Positions 37,262-45,422 of a stretch of DNA of 64,000 bases are shown here, piece after piece. The notes beneath the pieces are model-generated. The model saw only the letters and a list, made by a program, of their open reading frames with translations. It made no database searches and had not been told where the DNA came from. Source of the stretch: Candidatus Thiodiazotropha endolucinida (lineage in GTDB: Bacteria > Pseudomonadota > Gammaproteobacteria > Chromatiales > Chromatiaceae); contig NZ_MARB01000005.1 of the NCBI RefSeq assembly GCF_001715975.1, positions 62,001 through 126,000 of the forward strand, written 5' to 3'. The position numbers and the translations under genes are program-made. Positions within the stretch are counted from its first letter, which is position 1; each line of letters begins with the position of its first letter.

Positions 37262-38650
37262 ATGCTCAAGCTCTATAACGATCTCAGCAACCGCAAAGAG
37301 ACCTTTCAACCACTACGGGCCGGTACGGTTCGCATGTATGTCTGTGGTATGACGGTCTACGATCTCTGTCATCTCGGACATGCGCGGGTGATGGTGGTGT
37401 TCGATGTGGTCTATCGTTACCTGCAGGCGAGTGGCTACGAGGTAAGCTACATCCGCAATATCACCGATATCGACGACAAGATTATCAACCGGGCGAATGA
37501 GAAGGGTGTGCCCTTCAGCGAACTTACCGAGGAGTTCATTCACGCCATGCACCAGGATGCCGATGCATTGGGCGTGCTGCGACCCACGGATGAGCCCAAG
37601 GCGACCCAGCACATGGAGGAGATCCTGGCGATGATCACCCGCCTGATCGAGAACGGACATGCCTATACCGCGGATAACGGCGATGTCTACTACGATGTGC
37701 GGAGTTTCAGCGACTACGGCAAACTCTCCGGTAAGTCGGTCGAGGATCTGCGCGCCGGTGCCAGGGTGGAACCGGGGGACGCCAAGCGGGACCCACTCGA
37801 TTTTGCTTTGTGGAAGGGGGCAAAACCGGACGAGCCGGCATGGGATTCTCCCTGGGGGCGCGGACGGCCCGGCTGGCACATCGAGTGTTCAGCCATGTCC
37901 ACCAAGGCCCTAGGCGACAGCTTCGATATTCACGGCGGGGGCGCGGATCTCACCTTTCCCCATCATGAGAACGAGATCGCCCAATCCGAGGGAGCGACCG
38001 GCCATCCCTTCGTCAAATACTGGATGCACAATGGATTTGTGCGCATCAATGACGAGAAGATGTCTAAATCGTTGGGTAACTTCTTCACCGTGAGAGAGAT
38101 CCTCGAGCACTACCGGGCCGAGGAGGTTCGCTACTTCATCCTTACCAGTCACTACCGTTCGCCACTCAACTACGACACCGAGCATCTGGATAATGCCCGC
38201 GCCGCACTGACCCGGTTCTATACCGCAATGAGGGGTATTCCCGAAGCGCCGGCAGCTGGTGGTGAAAATTATGTCAGTCGATTCCGCGATGCCATGGATG
38301 ACGATTTCAATACCCCCGAGGCACTGGCGGTGCTGTTCGATCTGGCGCGCGAGATCAATCGCCTGAAGGATAACGATGTGAGCGCCGCCGCCAGTCTGGC
38401 TGCTGTGCTGAGAGAACTGGGCGGGATGCTCGGTATTCTTCGGGATGATCCCGAGGACTATCTGCGGGGCGGTACGCAAGCGGGAGACGACACTCTATCA
38501 GGCGAAAAAATAGAAGCGATGATCCAGGCGCGTATCGATGCCAGGACGGAGAAAAACTGGGCCGAAGCCGACCGTATCCGTGACGACCTGCAAGCTGCCG
38601 GCATCATTCTGGAAGACGGACCCCAAGGTACCACCTGGCGTAGGGGATAA
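37262..38650 (+). CDS. cysS: Cysteinyl-tRNA synthetase
   Basis: 462 residues, class I synthetase. The HIGH-type motif is [12 protein letters not shown] and the KMSKS motif is [10 protein letters not shown]. Zinc ligands include Cys28 in VCGMTVYD, Cys in IECSAM and the His/Glu in [13 protein letters not shown]. The C-terminal part contains the usual helical domain ([21 protein letters not shown]). It charges tRNA-Cys. It is a single gene followed by an inverted repeat that may act as its terminator. Confidence 0.96.
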   Translation: MLKLYNDLSNRKETFQPLRAGTVRMYVCGMTVYDLCHLGHARVMVVFDVVYRYLQASGYEVSYIRNITDIDDKIINRANEKGVPFSELTEEFIHAMHQDADALGVLRPTDEPKATQHMEEILAMITRLIENGHAYTADNGDVYYDVRSFSDYGKLSGKSVEDLRAGARVEPGDAKRDPLDFALWKGAKPDEPAWDSPWGRGRPGWHIECSAMSTKALGDSFDIHGGGADLTFPHHENEIAQSEGATGHPFVKYWMHNGFVRINDEKMSKSLGNFFTVREILEHYRAEEVRYFILTSHYRSPLNYDTEHLDNARAALTRFYTAMRGIPEAPAAGGENYVSRFRDAMDDDFNTPEALAVLFDLAREINRLKDNDVSAAASLAAVLRELGGMLGILRDDPEDYLRGGTQAGDDTLSGEKIEAMIQARIDARTEKNWAEADRIRDDLQAAGIILEDGPQGTTWRRG

Positions 38651-38658
38651 ATTTATCG

Positions 38659-38715
38659 GTGCGGCAAGCCGCACCCTACACGCTAGCTAAGATCGTAGGG
38701 TGCGGCTTGCCGCAC
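38659..38715. repeat. REP-like 21-bp inverted repeat
   Basis: Two perfectly complementary 21-bp arms (38659-38679 and 38695-38715) are separated by 15 bases. Each arm is itself nearly palindromic (GTGCGGC-AA-GCCGCAC). It lies between the convergent cysS and folD genes. The sequence has the look of a dispersed intergenic repeat, and it may also act as a terminator. Confidence 0.8.
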
Positions 38716-38733
38716 TGTTTGGCCATGATGAAG

Positions 38734-39594
38734 CTATTTTGTTGAGCTGTGCAGCTCCGCCGCCTGAAGGGTATTCTCCAACAGGGTCACAATGGTCATC
38801 GGTCCGACCCCGCCGGGTACCGGTGTGATCCAGCTGGCTCTTTGACTGGCCGATTCGAAATCCACGTCCCCCACCAACTTGCCGTCCTCATTGCGGTTCA
38901 TGCCCACATCAATGACGATGGCGCCCTGTTTGACCCAATCGCCCGGCACATACTCCGCGCGACCGATGGCGACCACCAGGATGTCCGCATTGCGTGCCTT
39001 CTCCGCCAGGTCCTTGGTGCGGCTGTGGCAGACCGTGATGGTGCAGCGCGCCGCCAGCAGCTCCAGCGCCATGGGACGGCCGACGATGTTGGACTGGCCG
39101 ATGATGACCGCATCGAGTCCCTCCAGTTTCTGACCGGTTTTCGCCAGCAGGGTCATGATTCCCTTGGGGGTGCAGGAGCGCAGCAGGGGCATGCGAAGCA
39201 CCAGGCGCCCGACATTGTAGGGATGAAAGCCGTCCACATCCTTGGTCGGCAGAATACGCTCGATGACGGCCTCTTCGTCGATCTGTTCCGGCAGGGGTAG
39301 TTGCACCAAAATGCCGTCGATCGCTTCATCTTCGTTCAGCTGATCGATCAGCGCCAACAGTGCCTCCTGGGTGGTCGAGGCAGGAAGATCGTGAGAGACG
39401 GAGTGGAACCCGACCTCGTCACAGGACTTTCGCTTATTCCTTACATAGACCCGGGATGCGGGATTGTCCCCCACCAGAACCACCGCCAGACCGGGGCGGC
39501 GCAAACCCGCCGCCACGCGTTGTTCAACGCTCTGTTTGATCTGTTGCCTGAGATCGGCCGCGATGGCCTTGCCGTCGAGAATCTGCGCACTCAT
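38734..39594 (-). CDS. folD: Methylenetetrahydrofolate dehydrogenase/cyclohydrolase FolD
   Basis: 286 residues from ATG 39594 ([15 protein letters not shown]). Motifs: [18 protein letters not shown] (with the catalytic Lys), [32 protein letters not shown] (NADP site) and [12 protein letters not shown]. It interconverts 5,10-methylene- and 10-formyl-tetrahydrofolate. The frame stays open for 88 codons upstream, but that extension is the complement of a tRNA gene and not protein. Confidence 0.95.
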   Translation of the reverse strand: MSAQILDGKAIAADLRQQIKQSVEQRVAAGLRRPGLAVVLVGDNPASRVYVRNKRKSCDEVGFHSVSHDLPASTTQEALLALIDQLNEDEAIDGILVQLPLPEQIDEEAVIERILPTKDVDGFHPYNVGRLVLRMPLLRSCTPKGIMTLLAKTGQKLEGLDAVIIGQSNIVGRPMALELLAARCTITVCHSRTKDLAEKARNADILVVAIGRAEYVPGDWVKQGAIVIDVGMNRNEDGKLVGDVDFESASQRASWITPVPGGVGPMTIVTLLENTLQAAELHSSTK

Positions 39595-39759
39595 GGGTGT
39601 TCCCGGGTGTCTTATTGAAATCAGGATGGGGATGATACAGAAAGCTGAACCAACTGTCAGTGTGGAATGCCCGCCACCATTGACCTGAAGGGGCATCGTC
39701 AGTATTATTCCCCCCCTTTGTTCACCCAGGGTGTAGGGATATACTTTTGGGATGATTTT

Positions 39760-39836
39760 CGGGGTATAGCGCAGTCTGGTAGCGCGCCTGCTTTGGGAGC
39801 AGGATGTCGGGAGTTCGAATCTCTCTACCCCGACCA
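39760..39836 (+). tRNA. tRNA-Pro (anticodon UGG)
   Basis: 77 nt including an encoded CCA. The acceptor CGGGGTA pairs with TACCCCG. The anticodon loop is TTTGGGA, giving anticodon UGG. The T-arm is GGAGTTCGAATCTC. First gene of a four-tRNA cluster. Confidence 0.95.
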
Positions 39837-39843
39837 GTTTTCT

Positions 39844-40216
39844 GCGCCCGTAGCTCATTTGGATAGAGCATCGGCCTTTGAGCGCACATGGCCCAGGTTA
39901 TGTGCAATCAGGAGCCTTTATGAGGAATGCAACTCATAAAGTGGATCGCACTGTATCGGGGAAACCTTAACAGGTTGTGCTGATGGCAATCCCGAGGAAA
40001 CCTTTGGTTGAACCAGCCATATTACGCTGGGTAGGTAACCGGATCTGTCTGTGACTGCAGGTTAGGACAGATGCAGAGGGGATCCCTAGAGACTATACGT
40101 GCGACACCTGAGACGGTGAAGAGATAGTCCAGACCACAAACCCTGCGGGGGCGTCGAAAGACGTAGTTGGTAAGCTAAGCCGAGGGTAGCAGGTTCGAGT
40201 CCTGCCGGGCGTGCCA
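39844..40216 (+). tRNA. tRNA-Arg (UCU) split by a group I intron
   Basis: Exon 1 is 39844-39878 and exon 2 is 40175-40216, together 77 nt with encoded CCA. The acceptor GCGCCCG pairs with CGGGCGT. Joined exons give the anticodon stem TCGGC/GCCGA around loop CTTCTAA, so the anticodon is UCU. The mature sequence closely resembles E. coli tRNA-Arg(UCU). The intron falls between U34 and C35 of the anticodon. Without splicing this tRNA cannot function. Confidence 0.9.
39879..40174 (+). ncRNA. Group I self-splicing intron in tRNA-Arg(UCU)
   Basis: 296 nt with the group I core. P7 is seen as GACTAT and ATAGTC around the P8 hairpin CACC-TGAGAC-GGTG. The P4-P6 region is CGGGGAAACC ... GGCAATCCCGAGG, with P5 AACC/GGTT. 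A GAAA-capped hairpin (CGTC-GAAA-GACG) near the 3' end is P9-like. A 9-bp stem CTTTATGAG/CTCATAAAG lies in the 5' part (P2-like). The last intron base is G and exon 1 ends in U, both group I rules. The core words match the IC3 class found in cyanobacterial tRNA-Leu. There is no open frame for a homing endonuclease. Confidence 0.9.
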
Positions 40217-40264
40217 AGTCTGCAGGATAGGTTGCGGTATCGCAGCCGGATAGAAACGGTCAAT

Positions 40265-40341
40265 GGTGGACGTAGCTCAGTTGGTAGAGCTCCGGATTGT
40301 GGTTCCGGCGGTCGTGGGTTCGAGACCCATCGTCCACCCCA
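40265..40341 (+). tRNA. tRNA-His (anticodon GUG)
   Basis: 77 nt including the extra 5' G(-1) and encoded CCA. The acceptor GTGGACG pairs with CGTCCAC. The anticodon region CCGGATTGTGGTTCCGG reads GUG. The T-arm contains GGGTTCGAGACCC. Confidence 0.95.
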
Positions 40342-40382
40342 TTTTCGCAAGCACTCCATTTCACATGGGGGCAACAGCTCAT

Positions 40383-40458
40383 GGGCCATTAGCTCAGCTG
40401 GTAGAGCAGTGGACTCTTAATCCATTGGTCGTAGGTTCGAATCCTACATGGCCCACCA
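40383..40458 (+). tRNA. tRNA-Lys (anticodon CUU)
   Basis: 76 nt with encoded CCA. The acceptor GGGCCAT pairs with ATGGCCC. The anticodon loop is CTCTTAA, anticodon CUU. Its last 40 nt recur, split by an insert, at 58212-58322, so this gene is a probable integration site. Confidence 0.95.
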
Positions 40459-40631
40459 ATTTTCTCAATGAGTTACCAGTGGAAACTAGGGGAGATTTTA
40501 AGGAGTAGGGTCCAGATTGTGACCACACTGTGACCTACTCTATCGTCATTAAGTCTCCCAAGTAGGTTCTAGACCGCTGAAAGCAGAGCATCAAACTAGT
40601 ACAGTCACGACTCTACGGGCCTGCCAAAGGA

Positions 40632-40838
40632 ATGACAATTAAAAATGGACCTTTAGAAGCCGATATTGAAGCCTTCAGGGCCAGGTTCATGGCTCATGTA
40701 CCGGAAGACTCTCCAGATGATTCTCTTGTGATTATTAAGGGATATCTGCTTTCTGTTGTAAGTCCGCACACCCCTAGATGTTATTTGGAAGGTGGGGTTT
40801 ACCCCCTACCGCATGGAGAGCGTATCCGCATTCCTTGA
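40632..40838 (+). CDS. Hypothetical short protein (weak)
   Basis: A 68-residue frame with ATG 40632 placed almost directly after AAAGGA. The first 45 residues are acidic and helix-like (EADIEAFRARFMAHVPED); the end, with its PLPHGERIR, looks like random coding. It could be a decayed fragment. The rest of the 40459-41100 interval shows no gene; the stretch just after tRNA-Lys, where an integrase is expected, holds none. Confidence 0.25.
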   Translation: MTIKNGPLEADIEAFRARFMAHVPEDSPDDSLVIIKGYLLSVVSPHTPRCYLEGGVYPLPHGERIRIP

Positions 40839-41100
40839 TCCGTGGGAGAAACAGGATGCTGCGTAACCGCTTGTTCAGGCACTTACCAGGATTATTACCC
40901 CTCCCGGTTTAAGAGAAACGCAATAAAGCTGGCAAAGAGGTCGTAATTGTGGAGGAATCAGGTGTTTCTTAGAAAATCAAATACCATTTCTCTTCCATTG
41001 ATTCTTTAGTAGCCAGTCGTATTATTGGGAATACACAGTGTAGATTATCCCATGTCCGGTAGGCGATTAGATATGTAAACTTGTAAAGGGGAGATAAGCC

Positions 41101-41646
41101 ATGATTAAAACCTATCGTAAACCCACACATATTGTATTGCCTGTAGCTTTAGCATTTGGTGTGGCTTTAGTGAGCTCAAACTCTTATGGTGGCATGCTTG
41201 AAGAATGTTTGAGCGCTGCCAGCCAGATTAAATCTGGTGATTTTATCAAAGTAGAATACCTCAATCCCTCGGCAGAGGGTCGTCCTACCTATGAAATCGA
41301 AGTGCGCACCCCCAAAGATCAGGAGTGGGAGTTTATGTGCGATGCAAGCAGTGGCTTGATCTATGAAATAGAGCAGGAGGTAGACACTGCTGACCATTCG
41401 TTATTCAAAAAGCATGCGAAGATCAGCGTCAAGCAAGCCAGTGAAGCCGTGTTGGAACTCTATCCAGGTAAGATTGAAGAGATCGAATACGAAATCGAGG
41501 ACAATGGTGACGCAAGTTACGAAATCGACGTTGTGGATGAGGCGGGTACAGAGTTCAAAGTCGAAGTGGATGCAGTCAGTGGGAAAGTGATCGAAGTGCA
41601 TGTCGAGAAGTGGGAGATAGGTGAGGAGTCGGGAGAACGCCAATAA
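41101..41646 (+). CDS. PepSY-domain periplasmic protein
   Basis: 181 residues. A signal peptide (VLPVALAFGVALVSSNSYG) is followed by two PepSY-like repeats: one ending CDASSGLIYEIEQE and a second, KISVKQASEAVLELYPGKIEEIEYEIED...VDAVSGKVIEV (short motif DAVSGKVIEV). It is strongly acidic. PepSY domains are often inhibitors or metal/protease-associated modules in the periplasm. AAAGGGGAG precedes ATG 41101. It overlaps no gene but ends where the Fic remnant on the other strand ends. Confidence 0.8.
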   Translation: MIKTYRKPTHIVLPVALAFGVALVSSNSYGGMLEECLSAASQIKSGDFIKVEYLNPSAEGRPTYEIEVRTPKDQEWEFMCDASSGLIYEIEQEVDTADHSLFKKHAKISVKQASEAVLELYPGKIEEIEYEIEDNGDASYEIDVVDEAGTEFKVEVDAVSGKVIEVHVEKWEIGEESGERQ

Positions 41647-41649
41647 GGG

Positions 41650-42037
41650 TTGGGCAATGGTCAGGCGTCCGTGCGCCTTAGCGAGTTCCAGGATTTGCAC
41701 GGAGAGTTTCGGCAGTTTGTCGAGCAGGATTTTCTCGCGCGCGATCTTGGTTTCCAGACGCGCTTTTTGTTTTTGCAGGGCGTGCAGAAAGTACATGACC
41801 CATGGCTGCCAGTCGGGAGTGGCGGTGCGGATCGTACCTTGCGTGCCGCGTAGCGCCACAAAATAGCCTTCCTTGGTTTGCTCGATGACGCTTTCCAGTG
41901 AGCTATAGGGTACGTAAGAGTAGCCACTCCGGGGCGAGCATTCTCAGGGCGCGCCACGCGCCCTTGAACTCATCCAGCTCAGCTACCAGTGAGAGGACTT
42001 CACGGGTGATATTGAGGGTGTCTGTGTTCAAGCTCAT
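41650..42037 (-). pseudogene. Decayed Fic-family protein gene
   Basis: From ATG 42037 the minus strand reads MSLNTDTLNITREVLSLVA then ELDEFKGAWRAL, the typical N-terminus of Fic/DOC adenylyltransferases. After LAPE the frame breaks. The C-terminal Fic piece follows in another frame: YSSLESVIEQTK, DWQPWVMYFLHALQKQK and ILELAKAHGRLTI. The central part with the catalytic HPFxxGNGR motif is missing, so a large internal deletion plus frame loss is inferred. No toxin activity can remain. Confidence 0.75.
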
Positions 42038-42504
42038 ACCCATATATATACCCATAAATATCCAAAAATAGCCCTTCCAATGCCGCGCCGCTGGCGGCGA
42101 AAAACGCCTCCCAAAACGCCCGCAGGGCATTCAGCTTGCGGGATTTCAGGTAGGGTTTGCCTTCTCCAATCCAGCCGCCCCCGATCATGTAGACTTTTTT
42201 TTCCGAACAGGTCGCTTACCAGCATGTTGATCGTCCCTATGAGTTGCAACGGTTTAATGTTTGATTGTGCTGAGTAATGGCTGCCGGGTGTCTCTAGGTT
42301 AAAAAATTCTCTAGCAATCATTACTTCAAATCAGTTATGGACTCTATCTTCAGGATTCCACAATTCAATTAAGGTAAAGACCTTTTGACCAGCTATGGTT
42401 CGGAATTTTCGAATCTATTACACAGAGAAACGAATATTAAATTGGTATGGCAGGCCATATTATCTTCTCAAGACAATAGATAACCGACTCCAAGGTGACT
42501 GATT
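42038..42504. other. 467-bp intergenic region upstream of rhodanese
   Basis: No complete gene. The 42063-42260 part has minus-strand coding-like frames without a clear start or family and may be more gene debris beside the Fic remnant. The 42320-42500 part is AT-rich and likely carries the promoter of the rhodanese operon. Confidence 0.4.
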
Positions 42505-43080
42505 ATGGAAACTGCGAATGTATCAACTATTTCACCTTCTAAACTGTATGTAATGCAGAATCAGGGCAAGAGGATTGATCTGCTTGATGTGCGCACTGGC
42601 GTGGAGTACGGCAGCGGTCATATCCCCGGAGCAAAACTGCTGGCACTCGATGAAATCAGTGACGAAAGCCTCATTGAACATCTTGGTGATCCAAAAGAAA
42701 GGGATCATGCCTCCATCTACATCACTTGCCAGAGTGGATTTCGTGCACAGCAGGCAGCCGAACAGCTGTCTAAGTCTGGTTATCAAAAGCTGGTGCTGGT
42801 GGAAGGCGGTACACATGGCTGGGAACAGGCAGGTCTACCGATGAAACGTTGTGGCCGGGTGATTTCAATGGAGCGGCAGGTGCAGATTGCCATCGGAAGC
42901 CTGCTGCTTTTGAAAGTGACCTTCGGATTTACCCTGCATGAGTTGTTCTTCCTGGCAGGCGCCTTGATTGGGTTGGGTTTGATCATGGCTGGAATTACCC
43001 GCTGGTGCGGAATGGCCCGGTTGGTTGCAATGATGCCCTGGAATCGCAATAACAATTGCACTGAAAAGGCATTGGTATAA
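42505..43080 (+). CDS. Rhodanese with C-terminal DUF2892 membrane domain
   Basis: 191 residues. A rhodanese domain (1-110) has the active Cys75 in ITCQSGFR, with DLLDVRTGVEYGSGHIPGA before it. Residues 120-175 are two hydrophobic helices (QIAIGSLLLLKVTFGFTL; FLAGALIGLGLIMAG) of the DUF2892 type, anchoring it to the membrane. It transfers sulfane sulfur; with the next gene it probably handles persulfide. It is first in a three-gene run; the start is ATG 42505. Confidence 0.9.
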   Translation: METANVSTISPSKLYVMQNQGKRIDLLDVRTGVEYGSGHIPGAKLLALDEISDESLIEHLGDPKERDHASIYITCQSGFRAQQAAEQLSKSGYQKLVLVEGGTHGWEQAGLPMKRCGRVISMERQVQIAIGSLLLLKVTFGFTLHELFFLAGALIGLGLIMAGITRWCGMARLVAMMPWNRNNNCTEKALV

Positions 43081-43113
43081 CTGAGATATTTTTTTTAAAA
43101 GAGGAATCGCAAA

Positions 43114-43806
43114 ATGGTATTCCGTCAACTCTACGACCATGAATCGTCCACCTATACATATCTGCTGGCTGAGCGAATGGGCGGGGAAGCCTTACTCATC
43201 GATCCGGTAAAGTCTAATGTGGACCAGTATATTCAGCTGGTGAATGAGTTGGATCTTCAACTGGTGATGGCTGTGGATACCCATATCCACGCGGATCATG
43301 TTACAGGTCTCGGTGCTCTGCGCCAGAGTACAGATTGTGCCAGTGCCATGGGCGAAATGACCAAAGCCGATTGTGTATCGCTTCACTTCAAGGAGGGAGA
43401 AAAACTCAGTGTCGATAATCTCCATCTGGATATTCTCTACACCCCGGGACATACGGATGATTCATATAGTTTTGTATTGCCGGATAGGGTCTTTACAGGT
43501 GACACGCTTTTAATCCGTGGTACCGGACGCACTGATTTTCAAAACGGTGACCCAGCAGCTCAGTATGACAGTCTATTCAATAAATTGCTGAAGCTTCCTG
43601 AGCAGACACTGGTCTATCCGGCCCATGATTATCACGGCATGACGGTGAGTACAGTCTGGGAAGAGAAGCGTTACAATCCGCGGCTTAAGGTGTCGGATAA
43701 ACAGGCTTATGTTGAACTGATGAATAGTTTGAAACTGGATAATCCACGGATGATGGATATTGCGGTACCGGCTAACCGTAAATGTGGTTTGAAGACGGCA
43801 GCATAA
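43114..43806 (+). CDS. Persulfide dioxygenase-like metallo-beta-lactamase protein
   Basis: 230 residues. ETHE1-type motifs: DTHIHADHVTG (His57, His59, Asp61, His62), YTPGHTDDSYSF (His113), FTGDTLLIRGTGRTDFQNGD (Asp130) and VYPAHDY (His171). This class uses one iron to oxidise glutathione persulfide to sulfite. The neighbouring rhodanese could make or consume the persulfide. AGAGGAA precedes ATG 43114. The family also includes sulfur-transfer proteins without proven dioxygenase activity. Confidence 0.88.
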   Translation: MVFRQLYDHESSTYTYLLAERMGGEALLIDPVKSNVDQYIQLVNELDLQLVMAVDTHIHADHVTGLGALRQSTDCASAMGEMTKADCVSLHFKEGEKLSVDNLHLDILYTPGHTDDSYSFVLPDRVFTGDTLLIRGTGRTDFQNGDPAAQYDSLFNKLLKLPEQTLVYPAHDYHGMTVSTVWEEKRYNPRLKVSDKQAYVELMNSLKLDNPRMMDIAVPANRKCGLKTAA

Positions 43807-43854
43807 TCGCAGAACGGGTTTCTGCTGAGGATAAACGAATAGGAGGGCTATACC

Positions 43855-44043
43855 ATGACATTGACTACACTACTTTTTTTCACCTTAACCGGTAGTCTGA
43901 TTGTGCTGAAAGTGTGGCTGGTGGCTTTTGGATTACTGCTGCTTGTCAGGGGGACGATGCGTGCTGCTCATCCAGGCTCGATGGATCCGGACTACGCAGA
44001 AATTCCGGTCGAGTGCAGGTTGCAAGGGGTCTATAAGCCTTAA
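43855..44043 (+). CDS. Small membrane protein in the sulfur operon
   Basis: 62 residues, with AGGAGGG 8 bases before ATG 43855. One long hydrophobic stretch (about residues 3-34) is followed by a short hydrophilic end containing a Cys (VECRLQGVYKP). Family unknown. Its place 48 bp after the persulfide dioxygenase suggests a joint role. Confidence 0.7.
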   Translation: MTLTTLLFFTLTGSLIVLKVWLVAFGLLLLVRGTMRAAHPGSMDPDYAEIPVECRLQGVYKP

Positions 44044-44262
44044 ACCTGACGTCAGATCTATCCCATGTTGTTTGCTTATTATAATCCTGTCTGGACAACT
44101 CTTCCTGTGTATGGACAGGCAGGATCATGGGAAGACTATTTACTCTAAGGTATATAGTAATCAAAGGTCATCGTACCTTTAGCCTGCTAACCTGAAGAAC
44201 TTCCGATTAGTTCACTTTTCGGTCTCTGATGAATCCCGGGGCCTGGAAAATAAAGCACCTGG

Positions 44263-44282
44263 ATTCCGGCATTCGCCGGAAT
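44263..44282. repeat. ATTCCGGC intergenic hairpin
   Basis: ATTCCGGC-ATTC-GCCGGAAT, a perfect 8-bp stem, inside the otherwise empty 570-bp gap 44044-44613. The flanks (CCTGG before, GATGG after) match a palindromic repeat that is common between genes in many proteobacteria. Nothing else is recognisable in the gap apart from AT-rich promoter-like sequence before the DUF2189 gene. Confidence 0.65.
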
Positions 44283-44613
44283 GATGGATTAATCAGTGGT
44301 CATATAGTCCCGGTTTTGAATGTATTCCCTTTCTCATTGGGAATGTCTGTCTCAGCTGATCATTTGAATCAGCCATATCTGTAACTCTCGAAGACTTAGG
44401 TAACGAACTTCCTGGAGTTCCGCTCTAGAAAATGCAAAGAGCAGGACCTGAATAATTGTAGATTTATACAGCATGATGATCGAAATTATCGAAACTTTTA
44501 GCCATGAAAACCGATTAATTGCAGAAGAACCAGGATAATAGAAAAAGAGTCAATATAGATGTGAGTAAGATATATCAAACTGATATCGCAGATGAAGCGA
44601 GTCGGAGGAGAAA

Positions 44614-45381
44614 ATGGATACAACATATGCTGAGACACATCGCAGTGAGAAAACTCCGGAGATCCGGACCTTGAGTGTGACTGCACCTTATGAGTGGTTA
44701 CGTATCGGCTGGAAAGACTTTCGCCAGGCAATCTTGCCAAGCCTGACGCTTGGGCTTCTCTTTGTGGTGGCTGGTTACGTCCTGGTATCCGCCAGTTGGA
44801 ACTTGCCGCTGTTAACAATCACCTTTGTTACCGGCTTTCTGTTAGTGGCACCAGCATTGGCATTGGGATTTTATGAGATGAGCAGACGAATCCATGAGGG
44901 GAAGTCTGTTGGTTTTAATTCGCTGATATACAGCTGGAAGAATCATGGATGGTCAGTACTGCTGTTCGGCTTGGTGTTGGGTGTCGTGATGGTGGCCTGG
45001 GGTAGAGTGACAGGTCTGCTGGTTGCCCTGTCCCTACCGGTAATTGGTCCCTTCAGTGACCTCCTGAGCTGGCAGGCATTGACCGATCCGGGATTCATCG
45101 TCCTTTACATGGTGGTGGGTTTTGTGTTGGCAGCAGTGGTATTCAGTCTCAGTGTCGTCTCTATACCGATGCTGATTGATCGGAAAGTTGATGTACTCAC
45201 CGCAGCAATGACTAGTCTGCGTGCGGTTGCCAAGAATCTAGGTGTAATGTTTCGCTGGGCCTTCATCATTGCGCTGCTGACAATCCTGGGCATGTTCACA
45301 GCGTTTATCGGCTTGCTGATCATTATGCCTCTATTGGGACATGCCAGCTGGCATGCCTATAAACAGACGGTAGCCGACTAA
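44614..45381 (+). CDS. DUF2189 integral membrane protein
   Basis: 255 residues with about six hydrophobic helices. It begins with a hydrophilic arm and EWLRIGWKDFRQAILPSLTLG, then ALALGFYEMSRRIHEGKSV and PMLIDRKVDVLTAAMTSLRAV, which are typical of DUF2189. GGAGGA precedes ATG 44614. Function unknown; such proteins often lie near cytochrome oxidase genes, but not here. Confidence 0.85.
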   Translation: MDTTYAETHRSEKTPEIRTLSVTAPYEWLRIGWKDFRQAILPSLTLGLLFVVAGYVLVSASWNLPLLTITFVTGFLLVAPALALGFYEMSRRIHEGKSVGFNSLIYSWKNHGWSVLLFGLVLGVVMVAWGRVTGLLVALSLPVIGPFSDLLSWQALTDPGFIVLYMVVGFVLAAVVFSLSVVSIPMLIDRKVDVLTAAMTSLRAVAKNLGVMFRWAFIIALLTILGMFTAFIGLLIIMPLLGHASWHAYKQTVAD

Positions 45382-45422
45382 GTTTAGGGTAGGGGTGGAA
45401 GGGTGCTTTCACCCCTAACCAG

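Noticed and set aside
39595-39858. An 88-codon in-frame extension upstream of folD reading through the tRNA-Pro region
   Set aside because: The extension is the complement of the tRNA-Pro gene and its leader; FolD families start at ATG 39594.
39841-40508. Open frames on both strands across the tRNA cluster
   Set aside because: They are translations of tRNA and intron sequence with no coding pattern.
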